Position numbers and translations under genes: made by a program. The notes beneath the pieces were generated by a model. The model was not told where the DNA came from. It saw nothing but the letters and a program-made list of their open reading frames with translations, and made no database searches. A DNA stretch of 64,000 bases from Guyanagaster necrorhizus (lineage: Eukaryota; Basidiomycota; Agaricomycetes; Agaricales; Physalacriaceae), in contig NW_025064931.1 of assembly GCF_019112545.1 (NCBI RefSeq), positions 147,725 through 211,724 of the forward strand. Direction: 5' to 3'. Below, piece by piece: positions 1 to 12,337 of the stretch (position 1 is the first letter of the stretch; each line of letters begins with the position of its first letter).

Positions 1-1181
1 TTTGCAGCAGAGAGTAAAGCAGATGAAAGTCATTTTGTGCCTGAAGAAGTCAAAGAAGAGTGAAAGACCTGAGTAAGAATGGGGATTTGTAGTTCACTCT
101 GGACATCCATATGAAAAGAGGACTTAGCATATCACAGCTGAACCTCTTCATCAATATAAATGGCAACTGTAGAGTTATGAGGCACAGCCTAAAAAACTTT
201 GGCCACATATTTCCAGTAAACTTTGAGTTCAGCCTCATAGTGCAGATAAAGAACCTGAACACCTCTAGCCCAGGCATTGTACACTCTGCACTAGTCAGAT
301 TCTGACCTGAGAGACTTTTTGGCAGATGAAATGTCCTTCCTGATAATAGCATATCCTATTATAAGCTCTGTTGCCTTCTCATTGTGATTATATCCTCAGT
401 CCATCAAAGCAAAAAGTTTCAAAAAGTCAACATACTAGTTCTGAATGATGAGTCACCAGAATGGCCAAGGAATAGGTTCAGACAGAGACTGGGCTTGAAG
501 AACTATGATGAGATTGTCAAGTGACTTTTCAGTCACATAAATTTGTCTGAGTTGGAATGACTCAGCAAGATGAGGATCTGAGATGCCAGTGGTGATGATG
601 GATGCAAGGTGAGGTGCTTGGGCAAGGACCATCAGAGAAATAGAAGCTGTTCTTGGTGAGACAGTGTTGCTGAGCCTTAAAATGCCAGTGAGAACTGTAG
701 CAATAGAGCTCTGAGGATCATTTGTACTAAATGCCTGATAAATGAATTAGAGCTTTGAATAGAGTGTTGCCCAAGCAGCTTCTTCAACTGCTCAAGATCT
801 GGCTTCTTGATACTGTTCAGCAGCAGCTTTGGATTTCTTGACTTGTTTTTATTGAAACTCCTCAACCTCAGCCTGAGACAAGTCTGATGGTGTGGTCTGT
901 CTGTGGTCTGTCAAACCAATGTCCTCATTGTCACCATCTTGTGTGTTAGAGGGGGCAACAGTCAAGCTCTATGGGCCAGCTTGCTTAATCCACTCCTGCA
1001 GAAGTCTGATATAATCTCTGGCAGCCTCAGATGAAATGTCAAACTGGTGAAGTCTGTCCACAAAGTCAAGAACATTGATAGTGCCTTTAATACATTTCTC
1101 AACAAGGTCTTCACAAGGTTTAGTCAAGGAAGTGACACATTCAACATCAATTGATGGATTGGAGGTCATAAGTGAGATCAA
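1..1181 (-). mobile_element. Decayed mobile-element ORF, cut by the left window edge
   Basis: On the minus strand, fragments of one protein run from a start near 1181 towards the left edge, broken by stops and frame changes. Open pieces lie at 969-1181, 677-865 and 50-352. The first piece begins MISLMTSNPSIDVECV and carries an acidic helical stretch; the downstream part includes WCRVYNAWARGVQVLY. This looks like the first (gag-like or pre-RT) ORF of a basidiomycete DIRS/Ngaro-type retroelement, but I assign that from general resemblance and neighbourhood only. No reverse transcriptase motif is visible. The whole stretch contains no CpG by eye, which explains many of the stops. It could instead be a piece of a different transposon class. 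Confidence 0.4.
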
Positions 1182-2785
1182 TATATTTGAGGGACAAATG
1201 TCTGGACAAAAAACTCAATGACTTGTACAATAATAGTCTAGTAATACTAAATGAGGATTGATTAAATCCAGTGAAGCTAAGACTACTCAAGTGAGCCAAT
1301 TGTGAGATAGAGGAAGAGGTGGAGCCTCACCAGGCAATAGGAGTTACTGACAAGTGAAGAAGGAGGTGAAGCCTCAAAGCCTGGGATTGGTGGTCAGGAA
1401 AGATTGATAGTGAGAGAGCAGAGCTTATCTCACCTAGGAATGCAGGATGAAAGTGGGAATGAAAAAGAGATACCTGATGCTGATGTCTCTTATGAATCAA
1501 CATCAGCTGAGACTCAGCACTGAGATAGAGATGGCACTGGCAATCCCTCTTTATGAACAAGCAAAGCTCTGTATCTCTGCATTTACAGAGATTGTGACAA
1601 TCTCAAGAGTCACACAGAGACCTGCAAAAATGCTTCCTATCTTTGGAATCTGCCTTTACAACAGAAATCAATAACACTTTACATGCTCAAGCACTCATGA
1701 AGCGAGTACAGTCAAAGCCATTCTAAGCTATAAACCTTGATAATACATAGATTTTGAGATTCCAGTGGAATCCACCAACTCCATTTGCAGGCAGATGAGT
1801 ACTATAAACACATACTCCACTTATACTCCATAACTCATAACTCAGTTGATCAGCATACTAACAGAAATGACCCATGACATCATAAATAGCAGCCAGATAA
1901 TAGTTATGCTGTTACTGCTATCAAAAAAATGTTACCATCACACTTATAGAATCCAACTCATATGATGGTATCACCAATGATTGCCAAAGCTGAAGAACTG
2001 GTGGACATGAATAGAGAAGATTCTGATGCCAATAATGACTTGTCACTGATATTATGGATTTCCAAACTAATGTGTAGAGGATTTCATGTCACTGCATGCA
2101 CACACCATTGTTGAGATTTGGACTGTATCCAGAGTACATGCTTATAAGACCTTTAGTCTTTGGATTACAAACTCCTGAGGAGTTTTCCCATTGACTTCTC
2201 ATATTTATACTAGACTACTTCTTTTCTAGTAATTTCTATCTAATTCCTTTAATTTTCCTCAGATTCTTTCCTTACTCAACATGCTGAAATACTAGATTGC
2301 TTGAATTCTCTCACAGATTCCAACAACCATCTCATATAAGAATCTTGGCCTACAGTTACATTATTTATACCATTTATTGTTTTTAGTTGTCTTACTTTTA
2401 CTACTATTATTACTTGTTTTATATACTTTATGCCACTCTTGGAATGACTAGTATATAAGTAGCTATAATACATAGATTTGGACTATCTCTCTCTTCCTTG
2501 TAATCCCACTCCCTGTTCTACAGCCAATGGTGACTGACTACCTACAGATAGAAGCCTGCAGAAACTGCTGGAAGTCTCTAGTTGTTTGTAGTATTTTCTT
2601 CTCTCTTCTACTCTTTTCTATATCATACTTAATATACTTATTATAATTCACAACCTTCTGAAGCCTTCAGCAACTTCTAGTAATGGCCTTTCATCTTACT
2701 ATCTTGAACACCCTAACACTTTGTATGATCTCAAGCACCAGAAATCTAAGCTTCACTAGATCCATCAAGCTTCTTGACTTTAATC
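1..2785. repeat. CpG-depleted block (decayed transposon DNA)
   Basis: Reading by eye, I find a single CpG (near 1701) before 2784, although C and G are both common and TG/CA are abundant. Outside the block, ordinary CpG frequency resumes. This is the pattern left by cytosine methylation followed by deamination of repeats in basidiomycetes. Positions 1200-2785 contain no ORF I can recognise. Confidence 0.75.
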
Positions 2786-2826
2786 GAATTAAATATTTAA
2801 TTCATAAACTGGTTTCTGATATTATG

Positions 2827-2899
2827 GGGCCCATGGCATAGCTGGTTATCGCATCTGTCTAACACACAGAAGGTCCTCAGTTAGAACCTGGGTCAACTC
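2827..2899 (+). pseudogene. tRNA-Val(AAC) relic
   Basis: The 73-nt segment matches the two tRNA-Val(AAC) copies at 27862-27934 and 62594-62666 through the D arm, the anticodon arm (loop CTAACAC, anticodon AAC) and the variable region. Its acceptor stem no longer pairs: 5' GGGCCCA faces 3' TCAACTC with three mismatches. The D stem has lost GCG to GCA, and the T loop reads TTAGAAC. It sits at the edge of the CpG-free block, followed by a T-run (2906-2913) that could once have terminated Pol III. It is probably not functional. Confidence 0.75.
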
Positions 2900-4548
2900 A
2901 CTAGTTTTTTTTGTTGGAGGGAATACTAGATTATACAGCTTGTGGAGGCTATAATTTGGGGGCCCAGCATGGGATCTGGGTCATTGACGGCAGTGGACCT
3001 GGGTCTATCACTTTTATTCTAATCTTCGTTCTTGAGAGTCGAGTGACGAGTCATTGTATGGATAGTTTTACTTGCAGGTATGTAAAGCCATGATACATAA
3101 TCACTGAGTGCTCCAATTTCATATACTAGATTTCTATAGGTCTATGATACAGTGTGAGAGATTTGAGTATAATGGTGCCTGGTTGGATTCCAGGCTTTAC
3201 AATGGTTCCAGTTGGCTCTTAGGCATATTTATCAAACTTTTTGCAGGGAGAATCTGCATAGGCGATCTGATCTTCAACCAAGATATGACAGATCTCTCCC
3301 AATAATGTTTATGTCCAATTTTTTCTTGAGATTGATCGGTGATCCCTATACTTATTCGATCATAAACCACACATGAGATCACTACCAAATGGCTGGGTCA
3401 TTGCCTTTAGAATCTATACATTGGCAGTTGTCAATCTCAAGTAAGAGTCAATGAATGAGGCAGAAGACATACAGGATTCAGGACTACCATGCCTTATTCC
3501 TCTGATGGCTAAGAACCTCTCCTTCGTTATGTAGCAGGTTGGCCAGGACGCTAATTGAAAGGTAAAGAGGAAGATAGCATCGTTGCTCATCAAAAGAGTA
3601 AAGTTGAAGAAACGGCACTCATAGAATAGGACTGAAGTTGGAGATTCGTTGCCATGTTCAGATCTGGATGCTGGAGTTGACTGCAATGACACTGGATTGT
3701 ATATAACACCACGAACCTCTGATATCATGAAAACGGTCTCTTTCCAGATGCTCGGTAGCTGAGCAAGAGTAGACAGTTGTCTCAACAATGGTCAAGAGCT
3801 AGACGTCGTTCACATCAGAACCTATCTTCTAGTATTCTCTTTCTTCCAGGTAATCATTTCGTATTCACAATATTTTCTCAGGAACACAATATGGGACTGC
3901 AAGCTTATACTAGTATCATACGGAATGCACTAAGTCTCCTCAATGAATTGGCCTAGAATCATATTCTGGATAAATAATTTGGACACTGTCACTGCAGACA
4001 GAGCTTGTTAATCGCTGGTATCATCTGCTGCCCGGAGATGATCATAGTAGGAGGATGCCACGATTTCGACGGCCAGAGGCGATGTGAAATTGATATTCCC
4101 GGTATGTTTGAGATGGTGTTGATGAGGATGCGCCATGGCAACGCGTGAATAAAATTTAAATGTCTAACAAATACATTACTACCCTGTGGTACCAAAGCAG
4201 ACTGTGAGGTCCGATCCCATCACGTAGATCCCTGCCCCTGTCCACCTGTGGATTTCCATTAGATGCCTTCCACACAAGCCCTACATATTCTGTTTCCTGA
4301 GGAAGTGGATTTCCGACACACTGAGAATATATAGCCATTTTGATCATTTGCGTCACACTGGTAGACTCTGAGAGAAACGACTCCATCACCATTTATGGGC
4401 CTTCGAACGGGAGCCACCCATCGACTGTGATCATCAGAGCTTGCTCAGTCTCATCGCACTAAACTTAAGATTCGATACTTTACACAATCAGATCAAGGCT
4501 ACAAGATGATATCGTACATAAAGTAAAAACTGGAACGAAAAGAAAAGG
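2900..4548. other. Intergenic, no recognised gene
   Basis: CpG returns to normal here. The longest open frame is 3414-3788 on the minus strand (124 codons, starting MLRQLSTLAQLPSIW). It has no motif I recognise, and no splice-compatible extension was found. The remainder is featureless. Confidence 0.5.
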
Positions 4549-5703
4549 CTACAAATTCAGTTCAAAAAGTCTATATCTCTTCGCGCCCAGATGGAACGCC
4601 AAATACCCTTTCAGGAACTCTTCGTATTTACTACGCACTTCCTCGTGCGGTGACAAGATACCCAAAACTCTCTCATGTGATTGGAGACACCTTTTCACCA
4701 CGGAAAGAAGAGCCTGGCTCTTTGGTTCGCCGTTGGCTTCCGCCAAAATCGATATGAGGTTGTGCTCCTCATCCTCACATTCCTCTTTGTAGAACGAAGT
4801 GATGTCGTTTGTGAAATTGATGACTTCGCGTAGGAAAGGGAGAGCTTGGACATACAGGTTATACGGCAGCTCGGCGGGGAACATGAACACGGCGTAGGCT
4901 TCGGCGATCCCGCTTAGCTCGCGAAGAAATATGGCGTATTTGTCGACTTTGTGTGTCTGTCTCGGTCGATGAGTAAGTGTGCCATTTGTCAGAGAGATAA
5001 GGGTACTCACCGGTTCAGATTTACTTCGTATCTCGAGGATCAAAGAAGTGATGAATCTGAGTGCCGCTTGGACGATAAAGTCAGCAGCGACTTCGCCAAA
5101 GAGATAAGAGGTTCCTGCTAGGATCTTCAAAGTCGTCTAGCATTTTGGTCGGCTGTTTCTCCGAGGAAGCAAAGTGCTGTGCAGAAGAAATTAATGGAGT
5201 TTGGTGATGGAGACAATATTTACCTTTGTAAAAGCAGGAACACCGATCAGGGCGTCGGGGTCATCAGGATACACGTCGTCGAAGTATGTCGCGAATGCGG
5301 TGAAGAAGACAATATATACTTTGATGTTGTCATCGACGAGGTGGTGGTACGCAGAAGCGGTGATGTTGAGCCCAACCGTTAGGTAGGGCCTGAGCACGTC
5401 GACGGCATATCCTCGACGGACGGCCTCTTTGTAACAAAGATCCTCGAGTGCAGCATCCTCGACGGACGGCAAGTTGGTGGTGTCAAAGTGGTGCAGAAAA
5501 GATCGTATTATATCTTCAGTGGTCTGCTTCGGTAGGGGGTTTGGAAACCCAAGTAATCGTCCTGAGGAGAACACGAAAAGGAATGTATTAGTGCGGAGAA
5601 GACTGTGGTATGAAGACAGCATACCGACTGGTGTCAACAGAACAGAAGCCCAAGATTGGATTCCTCGACGTTGGACAGTGAGATTCTCGCGCAAAACAGT
5701 CAT
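4549..5703 (-). CDS. TRI5-like sesquiterpene synthase TS1, one frameshift
   Basis: Class I terpene cyclase of the trichodiene-synthase fold, expected to cyclise farnesyl diphosphate; the product cannot be predicted. Exons on the minus strand are 5625-5703, 5224-5561, 5011-5176 and 4549-4956, all with GT-AG borders. The start is the ATG at 5703, because MTVLREN...RRGIQSW aligns with the TS4 start; the open frame upstream has no ATG in line with the family. The Asp-rich motif is FDDVYPDDPD (near residue 121), the metal-binding NSE motif is NDITSFYKEE, and the C-terminal basic motif is KRYRL. Exon 2 (338 nt) equals the 17-nt microexon plus the 321-nt exon of its relatives with no intron between them. 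The third exon needs a frame change near 5136, between MLDDF and KILAGTS, so this copy is a young pseudogene unless the base count is wrong. It is closest to TS2. Confidence 0.85.
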
Positions 5704-5782
5704 TGTAACTATGTCGGATATGACTTGCTTAGCTTCGACGTAGGGTTCCAATACGATAGGAAGCTCTTCTGAAGCGTCATAA

Positions 5783-5794
5783 TTTAATATATAC
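5783..5794 (-). promoter_or_regulatory. TATA box of TS1
   Basis: The minus strand reads GTATATATTAAA about 85 nt upstream of the TS1 ATG. Similar boxes stand 71-90 nt before the starts of TS2, TS3 and TS4. Confidence 0.55.
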
Positions 5795-6449
5795 CCCCAA
5801 AGGTTTCCTTAAAGGACATCATTCAGTCGAAACAAGAGTTTCCACGCATGTTTCGTCGTCAATTAATGTGAGCGGAATCGCCAACTCACCGGAGGTCAAT
5901 ATTTGCATGAACAGGGAGAATGATGATTAGAATTTCCGGCATTCTTAAAATAACCCGATTTCCATTGATAGCTGTTCGCCAACAGCGTGAGATTCGACGT
6001 GACGTTGTTGTCCAGAGTGAATGCATCCGCATCCTGGTTCCACGTTTATTTCAAAGTCACCTTCCACCACTTTGCCATTAGAATTTGGATGCTTTTAGCA
6101 TAGTAGAGAGGTACCCGACGCCTGAATCTGGGAGCAATACTAAGTTCGGTTAGCTTATGGTATATGACGAGGAGTTGGTCCAAAGGAAGTAATTAGCTAT
6201 AACAGAATTGGTTTGGTCTGCGTTCATCGCTATTTCGACTTTGCTGTTCCAAACTGAACTACCGATTCGACCCGCCATACCGGGCCGCCATACGGCTGGT
6301 GAAAGGGTCGGGATGCATGAGGAAAAACATCTTTTAAGGTCTTCCCCCTGTGGCTAACCTGAAAAAACCCAATTAGATCGAAAAACGGGCTACCAATGAG
6401 ACGCGTACCTTATGTTTGACGACCAAGCCTCCAGTAGGCAACATGCTCC
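5795..6449. other. Intergenic, no gene seen
   Basis: Normal CpG content. No ORF with recognisable content and no repeat was found. Confidence 0.5.
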
Positions 6450-7135
6450 ATTTTTCAGCGAGCTTCTCGCCATTGAACGCCGGAGACTTATGGAGAAGAA
6501 CCCATTTTCAGAAGAGCAGAGTGAGGATCATCCGACACGTTGATGTTCACGCCGATGATGCAGTCCATCGCCCCTCACTTCAGAGGCTAGCATTTTTTAA
6601 TAGCCTAGAATGGGAAGGGATTTCACGACCGAGAAAGGCTTCGCTAAATGAAGAATCACTTCCAATACGGAGCTATCGGAAACATCATCTAAAGGGTAAA
6701 TTCTGGTATCCCTTCGTCAGTAGAAATCCTGATGAGTCATGTCCGTGGAGACAGTTCGAGTCTGGACCAGCGATTTTTGGCATCATCCCCACTCACTTCG
6801 CAGCAGGAGTGGAGTTCAATGAGAGACCATAACTGCAGTATGAACGGACACATGAAGCCAACGCTAGGATACACATGCAAAGATCCAAAGTGACTGATCT
6901 GGCTCCACAGCTATGCTAGGCCTCATCAAAAACGTAGTGAATGACCTGCCTACTTTCCTAGTACATCGCGCAGCATATCATCCGGTAACCTGCGGACGGG
7001 GCAGAACCTGACCTTGGCGTCAGCTGTATTGGACTCGAGCAGCTTTTTTTCGGAGTTCAGTAACTGCCGTGTAGCGAAAATTTTCCAATTGCACGCGTTA
7101 GCCAAGTCGGTACCTTTGGTGACGGTCGTAATCAA
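6450..7135 (-). pseudogene. F-box protein relic
   Basis: Several frames on the minus strand align in order with the intact F-box protein at 57379-59004. ATRQLLNSEKKLL...PVRRLPDDMLRDV (6955-7075) matches its VTRQLLDFL...PVRYLPDDVLRAV. About 150 nt further on, SLWIFACVS-RW matches SPWTLSFVCQQW, then AKNRWSRLELS matches VKNRMFRLGLS, followed by a weak match around 6650-6700. Frameshifts and stops separate the pieces. F-box proteins recruit targets to SCF ubiquitin ligases and form large, variable families in basidiomycetes. The end near 6450 is approximate. Confidence 0.7.
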
Positions 7136-8230
7136 AGACAGTTTTTTCGAATTCCAAGTGTCTTATTCAAGGGGCAGAGGTCTTGCTTGAATTTGACTTG
7201 AATTTCAAGGCGCTTACGTGAATAAGGTCACGTGTCAATGCGTTGGTCCGGCCAGTGCGGAGTCATCGATCTCAATCTTCCAGTATTTCTGCAATGAAAG
7301 AGGCCCTTCAAATCGAATTTATGGGCGATGCTCCTTTCCAGTCGGGAACAAAGGATTTTCTCATGGGTGTGTTCGTCTACGAGCCAACTTTTCGGAGTCC
7401 GACTTCTACATGTTTTTGCAAAAAAACCACAATGGCACGCCGTTCAGCACCAAGTCTTCCCAAGGTCTAAAGTTAACTGTATAGCTCGCGATATGTCCGG
7501 CTGTTGTCAATACATTTTGTACGGCTTACAAAGTATAAGATGCGCAGGCTTCGGTGTTATAGAGGAAGTTCCGTTCATATCGAGTCGGAGAGCATGTTAG
7601 TAAATTCTTAGCTTTCGTTTCTTTGAACTTTTTTTCGGACCCGTCCATCTCAACTTAGGATCAATACTATCCTCAGCTTACTCCTGCGGAGGTACGTCGG
7701 AGATTTCATGGCTCAACAGGTTATTTACAGTGTCCTAATATAAAAGACAGCGCACGGAACCAATCCCTGATATTGCCCCTAGGAAAGTGATGAGAAAACA
7801 CTTGTGCCTTAAACTGTTCGATAAGCCGACGGATATGCTATCGGTTTATGATGAAAGCATTCTCTGTTCAGGATCAAAGACGTGACGAACGAAGGCGGAA
7901 GTTGAAGGCGCTCTGTGAGTATATGTCATCATAAATATCGAAAATGTGTTGATTGAATAGTATCGGGACTATTGCTTTCATAACGTTACAGTTACTAAAT
8001 GGAAGCCGGAAACATTTGACAATCCCGGAAAGCAAGGCTTTCCTCATTTCGCGCGACCTGATCCACTAACATGAATGACATTTATCGGATCAAGGACGTA
8101 CAGTGTCATCTATCTGGCTATTTGATGATTCCTTGATCTTTGGTAAACAAACGAGTCGGCGAACAAACGATTCCGGCATTGAGTATCGAAAAGTGTTGTC
8201 CCTGGTCTTCGACACAATGACGAGGTTGAC
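7136..8230. other. Intergenic, no gene seen
   Basis: Short overlapping plus-strand ORFs at 7218-7600 show no family features. No repeats or RNA genes were seen. Confidence 0.5.
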
Positions 8231-8240
8231 GGATATATAC
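8231..8240 (+). promoter_or_regulatory. TATA box of TS2
   Basis: GGATATATAC lies about 90 nt before the ancestral start position (8329) of TS2, the same spacing as in TS1, TS3 and TS4. Confidence 0.45.
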
Positions 8241-8376
8241 TAAGCAGTGAAACCGGTGTATCTTACGCTTAGCGAGATTGGGCATCCCCAGTCTCCCGCC
8301 TCAGCAGGTCTATTTGACAAAGACTACAGTGACTCTCTCGAGTATTACGACGAAACACCTTTTGCAACGTCGAATA

Positions 8377-9544
8377 ATGCAATACCAGACGTCTGCTTGT
8401 TCTCATCTTCCTGGTGAGCCTTTCAACTTGTAACATGACAGGTCTTTTCTTACTCGCTAGTTGTTTTCGTTCCTTAGGTCTTGTACCCAACCCTGTGCGC
8501 TGATCAAGTTTGAAGCTACAGGGAAGCATATACTAAATTCTTCACAGAAACCAAACCCACCTTCAGAAGACATCTGTGATATTATACGATCTTTCCTGCA
8601 CAAATTTGACACCACGGATTTGCCACCTGTCGAGGATGTTGTACTCGAGGATCTTTGTATCAAAGAGGCCGAATGTCGAGGGTATGACCTTGGTGTCCTC
8701 CGGCCTTCCCTAACGGTTGGGCTCAACATTGCTGCTTCAGCATACCGCCACCTCACCGATAACAACGTCAAAATATACATCGCCTTCTACACCATGATTT
8801 TAACATACTTGGACGACACTTATCCTGATGACCCTGACGTCCTCATTGGAGTCCCTAATTTTACCAAGGTAACTAACGCTGAGCATAGTTATGAGTTTTG
8901 CTAATTACTCCAGCGTAGTACTTCATGTCTACGGAAAAGCAGCCATCCAAGACGTTGAACGATCTTGCAATTCTTCTCACCGAAACCCCTCAGTTCTTTG
9001 GCCCAATCGCCGCTGACTTCATCATTCATTCAACCCTTCGGTTCATTACTGGGTTAATTTTAGAGACGCGGAGCAAATACGAACCGGTGAGTTTTATTTT
9101 TCTGTTGTAGTCCAGTCTGCTCATCGAAGATGGCAGAGGCACAAAAATGACAAATATGCCATGTTTCTTCGCGAGATCAGCGGAGACTCTGATGCCTACG
9201 CCATGTTCATTTTCCCCGCAGACCTGCCGTATCATGTATACATCCAGACTCTTCCTCTCCTCCGAGATGTCGTCAGCTTCATGAATGACATCCCCTCGTT
9301 CTATAAGGAGGAGTGTGAGGGTGAAAATCACAACCTCATATCGCTGTTGGCTGAAGCTCGCGGCGATCCAAAGAGTAAGGCTCTTCGCTATGTGGTTGAG
9401 AAGTGCATGGAGGCACACGAGACGACGTTGCTTATCTTGTCACCACACAAAAAAGCGCACGAGATATACAAGGAATTTGTGAAAGGTTACTTAGCGTTTC
9501 ATCTTGGCGCAATGAGGTATAGACTCGGGGAGCTGAATCTGTAA
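8377..9544 (+). CDS. TRI5-like sesquiterpene synthase TS2
   Basis: Predicted cyclase of farnesyl diphosphate, cytosolic, 316 residues. Exons are 8377-8413, 8478-8494 (the 17-nt microexon), 8548-8868, 8919-9086 and 9137-9544, with compatible phases throughout. The Asp-rich motif LDDTYPDD has its DD at 107-108, the NSE motif NDIPSFYKEE is at 231-240, and the basic RYR motif starts at 308. These correspond to the DDxxxD-type, NSE and DRRYR motifs of trichodiene synthase. The first in-frame ATG is at 8377. The codon that aligns with the start Met of TS3/TS4 is GTG at 8329, inside a frame that continues the family N-terminus (VTLSSITT), so the original start appears lost and the protein about 16 residues shorter. 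There are no internal stops. It is closest to TS1; the product is unknown. Confidence 0.88.
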
Positions 9545-11984
9545 CCTGTCGTTCCTAAAATCTTGTGTTAACTGTGACTGCGAGTAAATCAATAAATGTT
9601 GAGGGATTCAGTCGATGCTTGGTTTGATTATCTCGGGAAAGTTCTCCAATGGCGCGATCACAGATCACCTAGTAATATTTCTCCTTTCATTTTTTGTTGC
9701 TGAACCTCAACCATTCACCACCGTTCCGAGTAAATACTGAGAACGTTGTCTATCGACAATAAACCAGTGAAAACAAGTTCTGGGCCGAAGTCGTATATGC
9801 TTTTCATATTATCATGCCAACCCCTTTACGGTGCTTATATTTATCTTATCGATCAGAGCAGCGACCCCTGAAACGTCAACACAGGTGATGCCTGTGACAT
9901 CTCAAAGACCGCAGTACTATATGCTATTGAATTTACGGCCCAGTTCAACTCATTTTTCTACGGAGAATCGGATGGGTTCAATTTTACGGAAGACAGAAGA
10001 TAGGGCAGTAGCTTTCCATGATAACGACAAAGTTATTTCTCAAGACTGTAAACGATCTGTGAGTACTTGGTCTTTAGCTTCAATGTTCATGGTATGCTTT
10101 CAATATATCTTACCGTCCACGACTCAAAAATAACTCACTGCTTAGTTGACTCAGGGACTGCCACTACTGTATTTGAATTATTCATCACCCATTGTATACC
10201 ATTCTAATGAGAATTTACGGTAAACTTTTCCCCCCAGCCCGGCCCAGTACTCACGGTTTCAAGTCAGGGATCACCCCCTGCTTGTTAACTGAAAAGCACG
10301 CTTTCCAGGCCCTCTATGTCCATTCAGAACATCTATCGCCCCCTCATAACTAACATACAAACGCTGGGTTCATGTTTGAATGCGCGTCTGGTTTAACGGC
10401 ATTTCTATGACGTCGAGCTTCCGACAAATGCTTCTCCTTAAGGACGATACTGCCATCGCAGAGTGGCTTGATATTTACTCAGGATTTCCGTTGGCCAGCT
10501 TTCCGGTTTGAGTTTCATCCCATACAGCTGTTTAGTTGAGGGTCTGGAAGTTGTGAGGCCGCCTAGGACAAGATAAGTGCATAGATGACACTTCATGTCC
10601 GAATCGGATCAAGACGACTCACTAGACTCCCGCAGTGTGGGAAAAAACATAGCTTTCTGTTATGTCCGACTAACGTTCAGTTCATTCTGTCACAGGGCCT
10701 CGCGCCCATAGCCATCAAGCTTTAGTCTTCCCCACTAAAAGTTTAAGGTACGGTGGTCTCATAATAGAGACCATTCGACAACCTGGCCTAGACTCGCGAG
10801 CGTTTACAGTGGCATAATGAAATGAAACAGAAGGTCATCGTGGTCTTGAACAACACCGAATAGTAATAGCACAGCCTTCAGGAACGGGCGATCTTTGCTT
10901 ACTGGGTCCATGCCGTGTAAACCGGAGGGATGTAGCAGTGCCACATCTTGTATACTTGCGTCTGGTGTGCCCAAATTGTACTGTGTCGTTAATTATGATG
11001 ATGGTAATCCATGGTATTGGCTTATTGAAATCCTTGGTATAGCGAGCACTTGAGCACAAGTAGAATGAATGAAGATTATATTCAATGTACCAGAATACAG
11101 TGGTATTTAAATAAAAATGCGTAGTCCATAACATAGCTAAGTATCATAGAAACATAAGTATGGAGGGAATAATTACTATGGAAGCAAATGGAGCTGTACT
11201 CAAGAGTACGAGTGAGTACGACACCTGTTGAACCTAGTTACCATATCCAGATGCCAATCCATCAATCCGTCAAGTTGGCTCCGCGTCGACTTTCAGCTTG
11301 TATTCCAACATGGCCTCAGCCGCCTCATAGTCAATCCCCACAGTTCTTGTATACTTTCTGTAATTTCTAATACTTTCCACATACAAGTACAATCATTAAT
11401 GGAAGGGATAAGTTAAATCATAGAGCCAAGAAGAGAGAGTTGAACAAAGGAGTGCTATCCGAGTGTAAGTCGATGTCGGATTCAGATGAAAGAATGGAAT
11501 GTTGCGATTAAACCGACGAAAGTAGCAACGCCAGACACCAGTAGATGATCAATTGTGATTCTGCGCGCGCCGTTCTGTGCTGCCCCGGTACAGAGAGTAC
11601 CTTTGCTATCCAGATATCGCGCGGGTAAGATGACCTACCCACGTTTTGTGAGGTGATTTTGTGGTAGAACATCCGAAGAACTTACTTGAGGCAGGCCGTA
11701 CCTCCACTCTACGGTCACGGCATGGACGTTGTATGGCTCTTATGGCTTTCCAATCAAAGTAGCAAACGAGTACCGCCAAAGTATATCTTTGCGAGATGAT
11801 CTGGGCTTGGTCATGTTTGTTTTCCTAAGCGAGCTTTGGTGTATAGTGTGCTTCTGTTGGTTGTATAATTTCGTTAAGCACGGGAATGAAAAGAAGATCT
11901 TATACGCGTCCAATACTAATGTTTCACTTATAGCTGGAGCTCATGAGGAAATGAACACAATGATTCTTAGTCACTTACCAGTGG
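9545..11984. other. Long intergenic stretch, no gene seen
   Basis: About 2.4 kb with ordinary CpG. ORFs at 9831-10133 (+) and 10835-11134 (-) have no recognisable motif or splice continuation. No tRNA, tandem repeat or terpene-synthase relic was found before 11985. Confidence 0.5.
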
Positions 11985-12105
11985 AGTGGAGCTCCGTATC
12001 TTGTCGCATGTGAAGGAGGACGTAAAATGTACCAGGAATTCGCCGAAGGATATTAGGTATTTCGTTTGGGGACGCACGTTGAGAATCGAAGACGGCAGCT
12101 GAAAA
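11985..12105 (+). pseudogene. Terpene synthase C-terminal relic
   Basis: Frames around 11990-12035 read LRILSHVKEDVK and, after a frameshift, MYQEFAEGY, a stop, then VFRLGTHVENRR. This matches the family C-terminus (for example LRILSPHKEA...FTSGYLALHLG in TS4 and EFVKGYLAFHLG in TS2). Only the last 35-40 residues survive. Nothing recognisable of the upstream exons remains at 11730-11980. Confidence 0.65.
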
Positions 12106-12337
12106 TGTCATACGTATAGAGTCTATATGTGAGCAGTGATACTTGGGTTGTACAAAAGGTTACGGCGATTTTTGTTCTACGTTGATATACTGTTGGAAGA
12201 ATGGTTTGATATGGATGAATATAAGCAAGTAAAGGGAAAAGAACAGTAATTAGAAGTGTGGAGATGAATATATGACCGAGGTAGGAGCTAGAAGAGGAAA
12301 GTCCACCAGACAGCGATTCAATAGACAGTGAAAGAAT

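Noticed and set aside
3414..3788. 124-codon minus-strand ORF as a gene
   Set aside because: No motif, no promoter or splice support, and it lies beside decayed DNA; chance ORFs of this length occur.
9026..9418. Long ORFs antisense to terpene synthase exons (here and at 46565-47104, 40553-41068)
   Set aside because: They are shadows of well-supported coding exons on the other strand.
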